A stretch of DNA of 64,000 nt. Origin: Balanoglossus misakiensis (lineage: Eukaryota; Hemichordata). A program made the position numbers and the translations under genes. The stretch covers positions 124,001 through 188,000 of the forward strand of contig JBECUI020000027.1 of the NCBI GenBank assembly GCA_040954595.2, written 5' to 3'. Each line of letters begins with the position of its first letter. Positions within the stretch are counted from its first letter, which is position 1. Under the pieces are notes generated by a model that searched no databases, was not told where the DNA came from, and saw only the letters and a list, made by a program, of their open reading frames with translations. Positions 8,466-19,395 of the stretch are shown one piece after another.

Positions 8466-8769
8466 TTTTTACTCACTTCACAGCCGTTTTGATGGATATG
8501 TTTCATTGCATTTTCCTCATCTTATATAGAATTTATTTCAGGGTAAGCCAAGTACCCTTTAACCTTGATAGTTTAACACAGTTATTGCTGCTTATCTACA
8601 CCCTTTCCTTGTTTGTCTATTTTTTTGCTCCTAGGGGGGGGGATAGTGCGGAGCTTGGTTTATGGTTCAATCGGCCTAGGCTTCCTGAACTTGTCTGTAC
8701 CTTTTTAAAAAGGCAGCACCTAAGCGATGTCTTGGGGGAAGCGATTGGTTGTTCTTAGGCCGATTCCGC

Positions 8770-9250
8770 CATCTGGAGGCTGGGGCGGGGCCTTAAAGTT
8801 TAGTGCCCACTACCTCCCGGGCCCGCCGGGGCTAAACCGAAGACCACAGCCTCGGGGACGACGCCTCACGAAGCGGCACCAGCATCGCTGGACCGAAGCA
8901 GGCGGGGCCTTAAAGTTTAGTGCCCCGGGCTGCCGGGGCTAAACCGAGCCACACAGCCTCGGGGAGGCCGCCTCACGGAGCGGCACCGGCATCGCTGGAC
9001 CGAAGCAGGCGGGGCCTTAAAGTTTAGTGCCACCTACCTCCCGGGCCCGCTGGGGCTAAACCGAGCCACACAGCCTCGGGGAGGCCGCCTCACGAAGCGG
9101 CACCGGCATCGCTGGACCGAAGCAGGCAGGGCCTTAAAGTTTAGTGCCCACTACCCTCCGGGCCGCCAGGGGCTAAACCGAACCACACAGCCTCGGGGAG
9201 GCCGCCTCCAGAAGCGGCACCAGCATCGCTGGACCGAAGCAGGCGGGGCT
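8770..9250. repeat. GC-rich ~117-bp minisatellite, 4 units
   Basis: Four units. The second has a shortened core, where the long CCCACTACC stretch is lost and CCCCGG pairs directly with CCGGGG inside the GTTTAG/CTAAAC arms. Ends at the stop codon of copy 4. Confidence 0.85.
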
Positions 9251-9255
9251 CTTTT

Positions 9256-10668
9256 CTATTCGGTTAAATAATCGCTTTCTCCCGTGTAGTTTACCGCCTT
9301 TACCCGGTATGTTAATCCCTGCCATTTCTGCACGTCATGAAAGCTAAGCTCCTGAGTATACTCACCTTCAGCGTTATATGCCGATACAACACCAAGGCTC
9401 AGCCAGGACTCCCCTCCATCTCTGCTGTACTCCACGACATAGCTCGAAGGCGCATCGGTATCCACCGTGATGGCGTTAGTAGAATGGGGTGTGTAGACTG
9501 TTCTTTGGTTAAGAGATGAAGCTGTCCAACTCAACTGGTAACCGTTGTTGTAATTCACTCCTAAACCGCTCGGCGACGGGGGAGCTAAGGGACTCGTATA
9601 GATACTGTATAAGAAGTTAGCAGACCTCCCTGCAAAAAAGAAGTTTACAAATAGGTTAAATCTATAAGCAAAATTGGGTAAATCTTCACTGTGGACGACA
9701 TTACTATCATCTTCTAAAATTTTAGTGCCACTATCTTGACTCCCCAAATCTTTCCAATAGATATACTCACTGGCAGAATAGGCATCGACCCGTTGCTGAC
9801 TAGCAAGAGTACGGGGAGTCGCTCCATTGTCCAAGCTTTCTTTTGCATCAAAAAATTGGAAATTATAGATGAAGGCATCGGCATGCGGCCCCCCTGTAAA
9901 TCCCTTTGTTACCCCAAAATCCCATATCATATCGGTAATGCTGGGGGCCAATGTCTCCACCGTCAATCGAGCATAGGCAGGAGCATAACCGAGGTTCAGT
10001 CTGCCGAGCCAGGGCTCTGTGTATTCCTTTGTTAGTCCATAGTTCCCTCCGCCTCCTAGAGAGTAGGTGGAAACCTTAAGGGATGCAGAAGTTTGCGTTT
10101 CTCCTTGGGCGTTTGTGGAAACTATCCTGTAGTGATATTGCGTTCCCGCCTGTAGTGAATCATCTTCATACGTTTCTGCAGAAAGATTCTCAGCCAGGGT
10201 TTCCCACCTTGTAGCGTCTGCAGAGCGTTCAACGGCGTAACTTGAGGTACTTGCGTCTATGCTCCGCCAGGCTATTTTTATCTGATCAGCGCTTACGAAC
10301 ATGGGCTGGAGACCGACCACGGGTAAGAACTGCGCTGGGGTAAAAACTTTGATACTCTTTAACGTGTAGGTGCTTTCCTCTCCGTTCTCAGCAGTGATGA
10401 TAATCGTGTAGCTTTGGTCATTATCTGAAAAGTCAAAACGATATTGGTTGGAGCTAATGATTTCGTCATTGATAGATAGTGTGGCCTTCTGCGAGATATC
10501 AAAGATCAAAACAACATGGGTGGCTGTGGCTTCATCAGTGCGGCTAAGGGTGATGGTTTTGCTTGTTTCATCAAGTTCTACGGTGACGCCAAGGGTGTCG
10601 CTTTGGGGGGCGACCGTGTTAATGAAAGATTGATCCGACTTAGGTAGGTCACAGGAGAAAAAAACCAT
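9256..10668 (-). CDS. Array 1 phase-variable FN3 lipoprotein, copy 4 (off)
   Basis: 470 residues from the internal ATG, the shortest copy. Short Gly linker SLGGGGNYGL. The sequence is a mosaic: the region around the linker (WLGRLNLGYAPAY) matches copy 3, while DAFIYNFQFFDAK through WKDLGSQDSGTKILEDD and VVHSEDL match copies 2 and 5, and VNFFFAG matches copy 8. The leader ATG at 10834 lies 166 nt from 10668, so it is out of frame. Confidence 0.85.
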   Translation of the reverse strand: MVFFSCDLPKSDQSFINTVAPQSDTLGVTVELDETSKTITLSRTDEATATHVVLIFDISQKATLSINDEIISSNQYRFDFSDNDQSYTIIITAENGEESTYTLKSIKVFTPAQFLPVVGLQPMFVSADQIKIAWRSIDASTSSYAVERSADATRWETLAENLSAETYEDDSLQAGTQYHYRIVSTNAQGETQTSASLKVSTYSLGGGGNYGLTKEYTEPWLGRLNLGYAPAYARLTVETLAPSITDMIWDFGVTKGFTGGPHADAFIYNFQFFDAKESLDNGATPRTLASQQRVDAYSASEYIYWKDLGSQDSGTKILEDDSNVVHSEDLPNFAYRFNLFVNFFFAGRSANFLYSIYTSPLAPPSPSGLGVNYNNGYQLSWTASSLNQRTVYTPHSTNAITVDTDAPSSYVVEYSRDGGESWLSLGVVSAYNAEGEYTQELSFHDVQKWQGLTYRVKAVNYTGESDYLTE

Positions 10669-10749
10669 GACTATTCCGAGAACAAGAGAGGCAAAACTGA
10701 GCTTATGCCGGATTAACTTAGATAACGATCTTCGTGCGCGTGGATGGGG

Positions 10750-10793
10750 TGAGTGAGTGAGTGAGTGAGTGAGTGAGTGAGTGAGTGAGTGAG
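10750..10793 (-). repeat. CTCA tract, 11 units (copy 4)
   Basis: Eleven perfect units, 2 modulo 3: off; minus one unit would be on. Confidence 0.95.
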
Positions 10794-11104
10794 TTTTTAC
10801 TCACTTCACAGCCGTTTTGATGGATATGTTTCATTGCATTTTCCTCATCTTATATAGAATTTATTTCAGGGTAAGCCAAGTACCCTTTAACCTTGATAGT
10901 TTAACACAGTTATTGCTGCTTATCTACACCCTTTCCTTGTTTGTCTATTTTTTTGCTCCTAGGGGGGGGGATAGTGCGGAGCTTGGTTTATGGTTCAATC
11001 GGCCTAGGATTCCTGAACTTGCCTGTACCTTTTTAAAAAGGCAGCACCTAAGCGATGTCTTGGGGGAAGCGATTGGTTCCAGGCTTCCTTTCTTAAGCCG
11101 CTCC

Positions 11105-11798
11105 CGTCGTCTGGGGCTGACTCGGAGCCTTAAGGGTTGGCGGGCCCTACCTCCCGGGCCGCCAGGGGCTAAACCGAACCACACAGCCTCGGGGACGACG
11201 CCTCATGAAGCGGCACCGACATCGCTGGACCGACACAGGCGGGGCCTTAAAGTCTAGTGCCCACTACCCCCCGGGCCGCCAGGGGATAAACCGAACCACA
11301 CAGCCTCGGGGACGACGCCTCATGAAGCGGCACCAGCATCGCTGGACCGAAACAAGCGGGGCCTTAAAGTTTAGTGCCCCCGGGCTGCCGGGGCTAAACC
11401 GAACCACACAGCCTCGGGGAGGCCGCCTCACGAAGCGGCACCAGCATCGCTGGACCGACACAGGCGGGACCTTAAAGTTTAGTGCCCCCGGGCCCCGCCG
11501 GGGCTAAACCGAGCCACACAGCCTCGGGGAGGCCACCTCCCGAAGCGGCACCGGCATCGCTGGACCGACACAGCCGGGGCCTTAAAGTTTAGTGCCCCCG
11601 GGCCCCGCCGGGGCTAAACCGAGCCACACAGCCTCGGGGACAACGCCTCCAGAAGCGGCACCGGCATCGCTGGACCGACACAGCCGGGGCCTTAAAGTTT
11701 AGTGCCCCCGGGCCGCCGGGGCTAAACCGAGCCACACAGCCTCGGGGAGGCCGCCTCACGAAGCGGCACCGGCATCGCTGGACCGACACAGGCGGGGC
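11105..11798. repeat. GC-rich ~117-bp minisatellite, 6 units
   Basis: Six units, with short-core units in the middle (11370-11760) where the hairpin core is CCCCGG/CCGGGG. The upstream end carries a variant junction (GGTTCCAGGCTTCC at ~11085) also seen at 21146 where the array meets the trp operon. Ends at the stop of copy 5. Confidence 0.85.
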
Positions 11799-11804
11799 TC
11801 TTGT

Positions 11805-13232
11805 CTATTCGGTTAGATAATCGCTTTCTCCCGTGTAGTTTACCGCCTTTACCCGGTATGTTAATCCCTGCCATTTCTGCACGTCATGAAAGCTAAGATC
11901 CTGAGTATACTCACCTTCAGCGTTATATGCCGACACAACACCAAGGCTCAGCCAGGACTCCCCTCCGTCTCTGCTGTACTCCACGACATAGCCCGAAGGC
12001 GCATCGGTATCCACCGTGATGGCGTTAGTAGAATAGGGTGTGTAGACTGTTCTTTGGTTAAGAGATGAAGCTGTCCAACTCAACTGGTAACCGTTGTTGT
12101 AATTCACTCCTAAACCGCTCGGCGACGGGGGAACTAAGGGACTCGTATAGATACTGTATAAGAAGTTAGCACTCCGCCCTGCAAAAAATAAGTTTGCAAA
12201 TAGGTTAAATCTATAAGCAAAATTGGGTAAATCTTCACTGTGGACGACATTACTATCATCTTCTAAAATTTTAGTGCCACTATCTTGACTCCCCAAATCT
12301 TTCCAATAGATATACTCACTGGCAGAATAGGCATCGACCCGTTGCTGACTAGCAAGAGTACGGGGAGTCGCTCCATTGTCCAAGCTTTCTTTTGCATCAA
12401 AAAATCGGAAATTATAGATGACGGCATCGGCATTCGGCCCCCCTGTAAATCCCTTTGTTACCCCAAAATTCCATATCATATCGGTAATGCTAGGGGCCAA
12501 TGTCTCCACCGTCAATCGAGCATAGGCAGGAGCATAATTGAGGCCGAGCCAGGGCTTTGTGTATTCCTTTGTTAGTCCATAGTAGTCTCCTGTAGTTCCA
12601 GCTAAGGAAAGGTTTAGTCTTGCGGCATAGGTGGAAACCTTAAGGGATGCAGAAGTTTGCGTTTCTCCTTGGGAGTTTTTGGAAACTATCCTGTAGTGAT
12701 ATTGCGTTCCCGCCTGTAGTGAATCATCTTCATACGTTTCTGCAGAAAGATTCTCAGCCAGGGTTTCCCACGTTGTGCCATCTGCAGAGCGTTCCACGGC
12801 GTAACTTGAGGTACTTGCGTCTATGCTCCGCCAGGCTATTTTTACCTGATCAGCGCTTACGAACATGGGCTGGAGACCGACCACGGGTAAGAACTGCGCT
12901 GGGGTAAAAACTTTGATACTCTTTAACGTGTAGGTACTTTCCTCTCCATTCTCAGCAGTGATGATAATCGTGTAGCTTTGGTCATTATCTGAAAAGTCAA
13001 AACGATATTGGTTGGAGCTAATGATTTCGTCATTGATAGATAGCGTGGCCTTCTGCGAGATATCAAAGATCAAAACAACATGGGTGGCTGTGGCTTCATC
13101 AGTGCGGCTAAGGGTGATGGTTTTGCTTGTTTCATCAAGTTCTACTCTGACGCCAAGGGTGTCGCTTTGGGGGGCGACCGTGTTAATGAAAGATTGATCC
13201 GACTTAGGTAGGTCACAGGAGAAAAAAACCAT
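11805..13232 (-). CDS. Array 1 phase-variable FN3 lipoprotein, copy 5 (off)
   Basis: 475 residues from the internal ATG. The linker and variable segment are identical in protein to copy 2 (TTGDYYGL, DAVIYNFRFFDAK, ANLFFAGRSANF), but the C-terminal FN3 domain is of the copy 3 type (YTQDLSFHDVQKWQGLTY). This is a clear recombinant between a conserved flank of one type and a variable cassette of another. The leader ATG at 13386 is 154 nt from 13232, so it is closed. Confidence 0.85.
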   Translation of the reverse strand: MVFFSCDLPKSDQSFINTVAPQSDTLGVRVELDETSKTITLSRTDEATATHVVLIFDISQKATLSINDEIISSNQYRFDFSDNDQSYTIIITAENGEESTYTLKSIKVFTPAQFLPVVGLQPMFVSADQVKIAWRSIDASTSSYAVERSADGTTWETLAENLSAETYEDDSLQAGTQYHYRIVSKNSQGETQTSASLKVSTYAARLNLSLAGTTGDYYGLTKEYTKPWLGLNYAPAYARLTVETLAPSITDMIWNFGVTKGFTGGPNADAVIYNFRFFDAKESLDNGATPRTLASQQRVDAYSASEYIYWKDLGSQDSGTKILEDDSNVVHSEDLPNFAYRFNLFANLFFAGRSANFLYSIYTSPLVPPSPSGLGVNYNNGYQLSWTASSLNQRTVYTPYSTNAITVDTDAPSGYVVEYSRDGGESWLSLGVVSAYNAEGEYTQDLSFHDVQKWQGLTYRVKAVNYTGESDYLTE

Positions 13233-13313
13233 GACTATTCCGAGTACAAGAGAGGCAAAACTGAGCTGGGGCCGGATTAACTTAGATAACGATCTTCGTG
13301 CGCGTGGATGGGG

Positions 13314-13345
13314 TGAGTGAGTGAGTGAGTGAGTGAGTGAGTGAG
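13314..13345 (-). repeat. CTCA tract, 8 units (copy 5)
   Basis: Eight units, the shortest tract in the window, 2 modulo 3: off. Confidence 0.95.
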
Positions 13346-13649
13346 TTTTTACTCACTTCACAGCCGTTTTGATGGATATGTTTCATTGCATTTTCCTCAT
13401 CTTATATAGAATTTATTCCAGGGTAAGCCAAGTACCCTTTAACCTTGATAGTTTAACACAGTTATTGCTGCTTATCTACACCCTTTCCTTGTTTGTCTAT
13501 TTTTTTGCTCCTAGGGGGGGGATAGTGCGGAGCCTAGTTTATGGTTCAATCGGCCTAGGATTCCTGAACTTGTCTGAACCTTTTTAAAAAGGCAGCACCT
13601 AAGCGATGTCTTGGGGGAAGCGATTGGTTATTCTTAGGCCGATTCCGCC

Positions 13650-14252
13650 ATCTGGAGGCTGGGGCGGGGCCTTAAGGTTAGGATGGGCCTTACCCCCCGG
13701 GCCGCCAGGGGCTAAACCGAGCCACACAGCCTCGGGGACGACGCCTCACGGAGCGGCACCAGCATCGCTGGACCGAAGCAGGCGGGGCCTTAAAGTTTAG
13801 TGCCCACTACCTCCCGGGCCACTGGGAGCTAAACCGAAGACCACAGCCCCGGGGAGGCCGCCTCACGAAGCGGCACCGGCATCGCTGGACCGAAACAGGC
13901 GGGGGCCTTAAAGTTTAGTGCCCCCGGGCTGCCGGGACTAAACCGAGCCACACAGCCTCGGGGACGACGCCTCACGAAGCGGCACTGGCATCGCTGGATC
14001 GAAACAGGCGGGGGCCTTAAAGTTTAGTGCCACCTACCTCCCGGGCCCGCTGGGGCTAAACCGAACCACACAGCCCAGGGGAGACAACATCACGAAGCGG
14101 TACCGGCATCGCTGGACCGACACAGGCGGGGCCTTAAAGTATAGTGCCACCTACCTCCCGGGCCCGCCGGGGCTAAACCGAGCCACACAGCCTCGGGGAG
14201 GCCGCCTCACGAAGCGGCACCGGCATCGCTGGACCGAAACAGGCGGGGCTCT
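13650..14252. repeat. GC-rich ~117-bp minisatellite, 5 units
   Basis: Five units, one with GGATCGAAAC in place of GGACCGAAAC. The fourth unit shares the CCCAGGGGAGACAACATC variant found in the spacers before copies 1 and 2, showing exchange between spacers. Ends at the stop of copy 6. Confidence 0.85.
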
Positions 14253-14255
14253 TGT

Positions 14256-15683
14256 CTATTCGGTTAGATAATCGCTTTCTCCCGTGTAGTTTACTGCCTT
14301 TACCCGGTATATCAATCCCTGCCATTTCTGCACGTCATGAAAGCTAAGCTCCTGAGTATACTCACCTTCAGCGTTATATGCCGACACAACACCAAGGCTC
14401 AGCCAGGACTCCCCTCCATCTCTGCTGTACTCCACGACATAGCCCGAGGGTGCGTCGGTATCCACTGTGATGGCGTTACTAGAATAGGGTGTGTAGACTG
14501 TTCTTTGGTTAAGAGATGAAGCTGTCCAACTCAACTGGTAACCGTTGTTGTAATTCACACCTAAACCGCTTGGCGACGGGGGAGCTAAGGGACTCGTATA
14601 GATACTGTATAAGAAGTTAGCACTCCGCCCTGCCAAAAATAAGTTTACAAATAGGTTAAATCTATAGGCAAAATTTGGTAAATCTTCACTTTGGATGACA
14701 TTACTCCCATCTTCTAAAATATTAGCACCACTCACTCGACTCCCAAAATCTTTCCAATAGATATACTCACTGGCAGAATAGGCATCGACCCGTTGCTGGA
14801 GAGCAAGAGTACGGGAAGTCGCTCCATTGACCAAGCTTTCTTTTGCATCAAAAAATTTCAATATATAAGTGAGGGCATCGACATGCGGCCCCCCTGTAAA
14901 TCCCTTTGTTACCCCAAAATTCCATATCATATCGGTAATGCTGGGGGCCAATGTCTCCACCGTCAATCGAGCATAGGCAGGAGCATAATCGAGGCCGAGC
15001 CAGGGCTTTGTGTATTCCTTTGTTAGTCCATAGGGGCGTGCTGTAGTTCCAACTAAGGAAAGGTTTAGTCTTGCGGCATAGGTGGAAACCTTAAGGGATG
15101 CAGAAGTTTGTGTTTCTCCTTGGGAGTTTTTGGAAACTATCCTGTAGTGATATTGCGTTCCCGACTGTAGTGAATCATCTTCATACGTTTCTGCAGAAAG
15201 ATTCTCAGCCAGGGTTTCCCACCTTGTAGCGTCTACAGAGCGTTCAACGGCGTAACTTGAGGTGCTTGCGTCTATGCTCCGCCAGGCTATTTTTATCTGA
15301 TCAGCGCTTACGAACATGGGCTGGAGACCGACCACGGGTAAGAACTGCGCTGGGGTAAAAACTTTGATACTCTTTAACGTGTAGGTGCTTTCCTCTCCAT
15401 TCTCAGCAGTGATGATAATCGTGTAACTTTGGTCATTATCTGAAAAGTCAAAACGATATTGGTTGGAGCTAATGATTTCGTCATTGATAGATAGCGTGGC
15501 CTTCTGCGAGATATCAAAGATCAAAACAACATGGGTGGCTGTGGCTTCATCAGTGCGGCTAAGGGTGATGGTTTTGCTTGTTTCATCAAGTTCTACGGTG
15601 ACGCCAAGGGTGTCGCTTTGGGGTGCGACCGTGTTAATGAAAGATTGATCCGACTTAGGCAGGTCACAGGAGAAAAAAACCAT
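14256..15683 (-). CDS. Array 1 phase-variable FN3 lipoprotein, copy 6 (off)
   Basis: 475 residues from the internal ATG. Linker AARLNLSLVGTTARPYGL. The variable segment DALTYILKFFDAK is unique, but the following block WKDFGSRVSGANILEDG is shared exactly with copy 8, and LAGRSANFLYS resembles copies 2, 4 and 5. The leader ATG at 15853 is 170 nt from 15683, so it is out of frame. Confidence 0.85.
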   Translation of the reverse strand: MVFFSCDLPKSDQSFINTVAPQSDTLGVTVELDETSKTITLSRTDEATATHVVLIFDISQKATLSINDEIISSNQYRFDFSDNDQSYTIIITAENGEESTYTLKSIKVFTPAQFLPVVGLQPMFVSADQIKIAWRSIDASTSSYAVERSVDATRWETLAENLSAETYEDDSLQSGTQYHYRIVSKNSQGETQTSASLKVSTYAARLNLSLVGTTARPYGLTKEYTKPWLGLDYAPAYARLTVETLAPSITDMIWNFGVTKGFTGGPHVDALTYILKFFDAKESLVNGATSRTLALQQRVDAYSASEYIYWKDFGSRVSGANILEDGSNVIQSEDLPNFAYRFNLFVNLFLAGRSANFLYSIYTSPLAPPSPSGLGVNYNNGYQLSWTASSLNQRTVYTPYSSNAITVDTDAPSGYVVEYSRDGGESWLSLGVVSAYNAEGEYTQELSFHDVQKWQGLIYRVKAVNYTGESDYLTE

Positions 15684-15764
15684 GACTATTCCGAGAACAA
15701 GAGAGGCAAAACTGAGCTGGGGCCGGATTAACTTAGATAACGATCTTCGTGCGCGTGGATGGGG

Positions 15765-15812
15765 TGAGTGAGTGAGTGAGTGAGTGAGTGAGTGAGTGAG
15801 TGAGTGAGTGAG
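15765..15812 (-). repeat. CTCA tract, 12 units (copy 6)
   Basis: Twelve perfect units, 0 modulo 3: off; one more unit would be on. Confidence 0.95.
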
Positions 15813-16109
15813 TTTTTACTCACTTCACAGCCGTTTTGATGGATATGTTTCATTGCATTTTCCTCATCTTATATAGAATTTATTTCAGGGTAAACCAAGT
15901 ACCCTTTAACCTTGATAGTTTAACACAGTTATTGCTGCTTATCTACACCCTTTCCTTGTTTGTCTATTTTTTTGCTCCTAGGGGGGGATAGTGCGGAGCC
16001 TAGTTGATGGTTCAATCGGCCTAGGCTTCCTGAACTTGCCTGAACCTTTTTAAGAAGGCAGCACCTAAGCGATGTCTTGGGGGAAGCGATTGGTTATTCT
16101 TAGGCCGAT

Positions 16110-16712
16110 TCCGCCATCTGGAGGCTGGGGCGGGGCCTTAAAGTTTAGTGCCCACTACCTCCCGGGCCCGCCGGGGCTAAACCGAAGACCACAGCCTCGG
16201 GGACGACGCCTCACGAAGCGGCACCAGCATCGCTGGACCGAAGCAGGCGGGGCCTTAAAGTTTAGTGCCCCGGGCTGCCGGGGCTAAACCGAGCCACACA
16301 GCCTCGGGGAGGCCGCCTCACGAAGCGACACCAGCATCGCTGGACCGAAGCAGGCGGGGCCTTAAAGTTTAGTGCCCACTACCCCCCGGGCCGCCGGGGC
16401 TAAACCGAAGACCACAGCCTCGGGGACGATGCCTCACGAAGCGACACCGGCATCGCTGGACCGAAGCAGGCGGGGCCTTAAAGTTTAGTGCCCACTACCC
16501 CCCGGGCCGCCGGGGCTAAACCGAGCCACACAGCCTCGGGGACGCCGACTCCCGAAGCGGCACCAGCATCGCTGGACCGAAGCAGGCAGGGCCTTAAAGT
16601 TTAGTGCCCACTACCCTCCGGGCCGCCAGGGGCTAAACCGAACCACACAGCCTCGGGGACGACGCCTCCCGAAGCGACACCGGCATCGCTGGACCGACAC
16701 AGGCGGGGCTCT
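16110..16712. repeat. GC-rich ~117-bp minisatellite, 5 units
   Basis: Five units. The first ~190 bp match the start of the 8770-9250 array almost exactly. Ends at the stop of copy 7. Confidence 0.85.
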
Positions 16713-16715
16713 TGT

Positions 16716-18137
16716 CTATTCGGTTAGATAATCGCTTTCTCCAGTGTAGTTTACCGCCTTTACCCGGTATATCAATCCCTGCCATCTCTGCACGTCATGA
16801 AAGCTAAGCTCCTGAGTATACTCACCTTCAGCGTTATATGCCGACACAACACCAAGGCTCAGCCAGGACTCCCCTCCGTCTCTGCTGTACTCCACGACAT
16901 AGCCCGAAGGCGCATCGGTATCCACCGTGATGGCGTTACTAGAATAGGGTGTGTAGACTGTTCTTTGGTTAAGAGATGAAGCTGTCCAACTCAACTGGTA
17001 ACCGTTGTTGTAATTCACACCTAAACCGCTCGGCGACGGGGGAACTAAGGGACTCGTATAGATACTGTATGAGAAATAAGCATTCGTCCCTGCAAAAAAT
17101 AAGTTTACAAATAGGTTAAATCTATAAGCAAAATTGGGTAAATCTTCACTTTGGATGACATTACTCTCATCTTCTAAAATATTAGTGCCAATATGTGGAA
17201 TCTCAAAATCTTTCCAATAGATATACTCACTGGCAGAATAGGCATCGACCCGTTGCTGGGTAGCAAGACCACGGTAAGTCGCTCCATTAACCAAGCTTTC
17301 TTTTGCATCATAAAATTGGATTATATAGAGGAAGGCATCGGTATTCGGCCCCCCTGTAAATCCCTTTGTTACCCCAAAATTCCATATCATATCGGTAATG
17401 CTGGGGGCCAATGTCTCCACCGTCAATCGAGCATAGGCAGGAGCATAACTGGCATTCAGATCAGCGATCCAGGGCTGCGTGTATTCCTTTGTTAGTCCAT
17501 AGGTCCCTCCGATCCCTCCTCTTCCTCGAGAGTAAGTGGAAACCTTAAGGGGGGCCGAAGTTTGCGTTTCTCCTTGGGAGTTTGTGGAAACTATCCTGTA
17601 GTGATATTGCGTTCCCGACTGTAGTGAATCATCTTCATACGTTTCTGCAGAAAGATTCTCAGCCAGGGTTTCCCATGTTGTGCCGTCTGCAGAGCGTTCC
17701 ACGGCGTAACTTGAGGTACTTGCGTCTATGCTCCGCCAGGCTATTTTTATCTGATCAGCGCTTACAAACATGGGCTGGAGACCGACCACGGGTAAGAACT
17801 GCGCTGGGGTAAAAGCTTTGATACTCTTTAACGTGTAGGTGCTTTCCTCTCCATTCTCAGCAGTGATGATAATCGTGTAGCTTTGGTCATTATCTGAAAA
17901 GTCAAAACGATATTGGTTGGAGCTAATGATTTCGTCATTGATAGATAGCGTGGCCTTCTGCGAGATATCAAAGATCAAAACAACATGGGTGGCTGTGGCT
18001 TCACCAGTGCGGCTAAGGGTGATGGTTTTGCTTGTTTCATCAAGTTCTACGGTGACGCCAAGGGTGTCGCTTTGGGGTGCGACCGTGTTAATGAAAGATT
18101 GATCCGACTTAGGTAGGTCACAGGAGAAAAAAACCAT
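16716..18137 (-). CDS. Array 1 phase-variable FN3 lipoprotein, copy 7 (off)
   Basis: 473 residues from the internal ATG. Arg/Gly-rich linker SRGRGGIGGTYGL and TQPWIADLNASYAP, a third linker class shared only with copy 8. The variable segment DAFLYIIQFYDAK, YRGLATQQR, WKDFEIPHIGTNILEDE and FAGTNAYFSYS is the most divergent of the array. The leader ATG at 18310 is 173 nt from 18137, so it is closed. One G fewer lies beside the tract than in the other copies. Confidence 0.85.
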   Translation of the reverse strand: MVFFSCDLPKSDQSFINTVAPQSDTLGVTVELDETSKTITLSRTGEATATHVVLIFDISQKATLSINDEIISSNQYRFDFSDNDQSYTIIITAENGEESTYTLKSIKAFTPAQFLPVVGLQPMFVSADQIKIAWRSIDASTSSYAVERSADGTTWETLAENLSAETYEDDSLQSGTQYHYRIVSTNSQGETQTSAPLKVSTYSRGRGGIGGTYGLTKEYTQPWIADLNASYAPAYARLTVETLAPSITDMIWNFGVTKGFTGGPNTDAFLYIIQFYDAKESLVNGATYRGLATQQRVDAYSASEYIYWKDFEIPHIGTNILEDESNVIQSEDLPNFAYRFNLFVNLFFAGTNAYFSYSIYTSPLVPPSPSGLGVNYNNGYQLSWTASSLNQRTVYTPYSSNAITVDTDAPSGYVVEYSRDGGESWLSLGVVSAYNAEGEYTQELSFHDVQRWQGLIYRVKAVNYTGESDYLTE

Positions 18138-18217
18138 GACTATTCCGAGAACAAGAGAGGCAAAACTGAGCTGGGGCCGGATTAACTTAGATAACGATCT
18201 TCGTGCGCGTGGAGGGG

Positions 18218-18269
18218 TGAGTGAGTGAGTGAGTGAGTGAGTGAGTGAGTGAGTGAGTGAGTGAGTGAG
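18218..18269 (-). repeat. CTCA tract, 13 units (copy 7)
   Basis: Thirteen units. The flank is one base shorter, so a count of 2 modulo 3 is needed here; thirteen gives 1 and the copy is off. A 1-bp change in the G run would turn it on without any repeat slip. Confidence 0.9.
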
Positions 18270-18574
18270 TTTTTACTCACTTCACAGCCGTTTTGATGGA
18301 TATGTTTCATTGCATTTTCCTCATCTTATATAGAATTTATTTCAGGGTAAGCCAAGTACCCTTTAACCTTGATAGTTTAACACAGTTATTGCTGCTTATC
18401 TACACCCTTTCCTTGTTTGTCTATTTTTTTGCTCCTAGGGGGGGGATAGTGCGGAGCCTAGTTGATGGTTCAATCGGCCTAGGATTCCTGAACTTGCCTG
18501 AACCTTTTTAAAAAGGCAGCACCTAAGCGATGTCTTGGGGGAAGCGATTGGTTATTCTTAGGCCGATTCCGCCA

Positions 18575-19392
18575 TCTGGAGGCTGGGGCGGGGCCTTAAG
18601 GGTTGGCGGGCCCTACCTCCCGGGCCGCCGGGGGGGCTAAACCGAAGACCACAGCCCCGGGGACGCCGACTCCAGAAGCGGCACCGGCATCGCTGGACCG
18701 AAACAGGCGGGGCCTTAAAGTTTAGTGCCCCCGGGCTGCCGGGGCTAAACCGAGCCACACAGCCTCGGGGACGACGCCTCCAGAAGCGGCACCAGCATCG
18801 CTGGACCGAAACAGGCGGGGCCTTAAAGTTTAGTGCCCACTACCCCCCAGGAGCTAAACCGAAGACCACAGCCTCGGGGACGACGCCTCACGAAGCGACA
18901 CCAGCATCGCTGGACCGACACAGACGGGGCCTTAAAGTTTAGTGCCACCTACCTCCCGGGCCGCCAGGGGCTAAACCGAACCACACAGCCTCGGGGACGA
19001 CGCCTCCAGAAGCGGCACCAGCATCGCTGGACCGAAACAGGCGGGGCCTTAAAGTTTAGTGCCCCCGGGCTGCCGGGGCTAAACCGAGCCACACAGCCTC
19101 GGGGACGACGCCTCCCGAAGCGGCACCGGCATCGCTGGACCGAAGCAGGCGGGGCCTTAAAGTTTAGTGCCCACTACCCTCCGGGCCCGCCGGGGCTAAA
19201 CCGAAGACCACAGCCTCGGGGACGACGCCTCACGAAGCGACACCAGCATCGCTGGACCGAAGCAGGCGGGGCCTTAAAGTTTAGTGCCCACTACCCTCCG
19301 GGCCGCCAGGGGCTAAACCGAACCACACAGCCTCGGGGACGACGCCTCTCGAAGCGGCACCGGCATCGCTGGACCGAAACAGGCGGAGCTCT
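18575..19392. repeat. GC-rich ~117-bp minisatellite, 7 units
   Basis: The longest example, with seven units. Because units are close to 117 bp (39 codons), an open frame of 192 codons runs through it on the plus strand (18833-19411); see rejected items. Ends at the stop of copy 8. Confidence 0.9.
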
Positions 19393-19395
19393 TGT

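Noticed and set aside
11105-11798. CRISPR-like array because of regularly spaced repeats
   Set aside because: Whole ~117-bp units repeat in tandem without unique spacers, and no cas genes are present.
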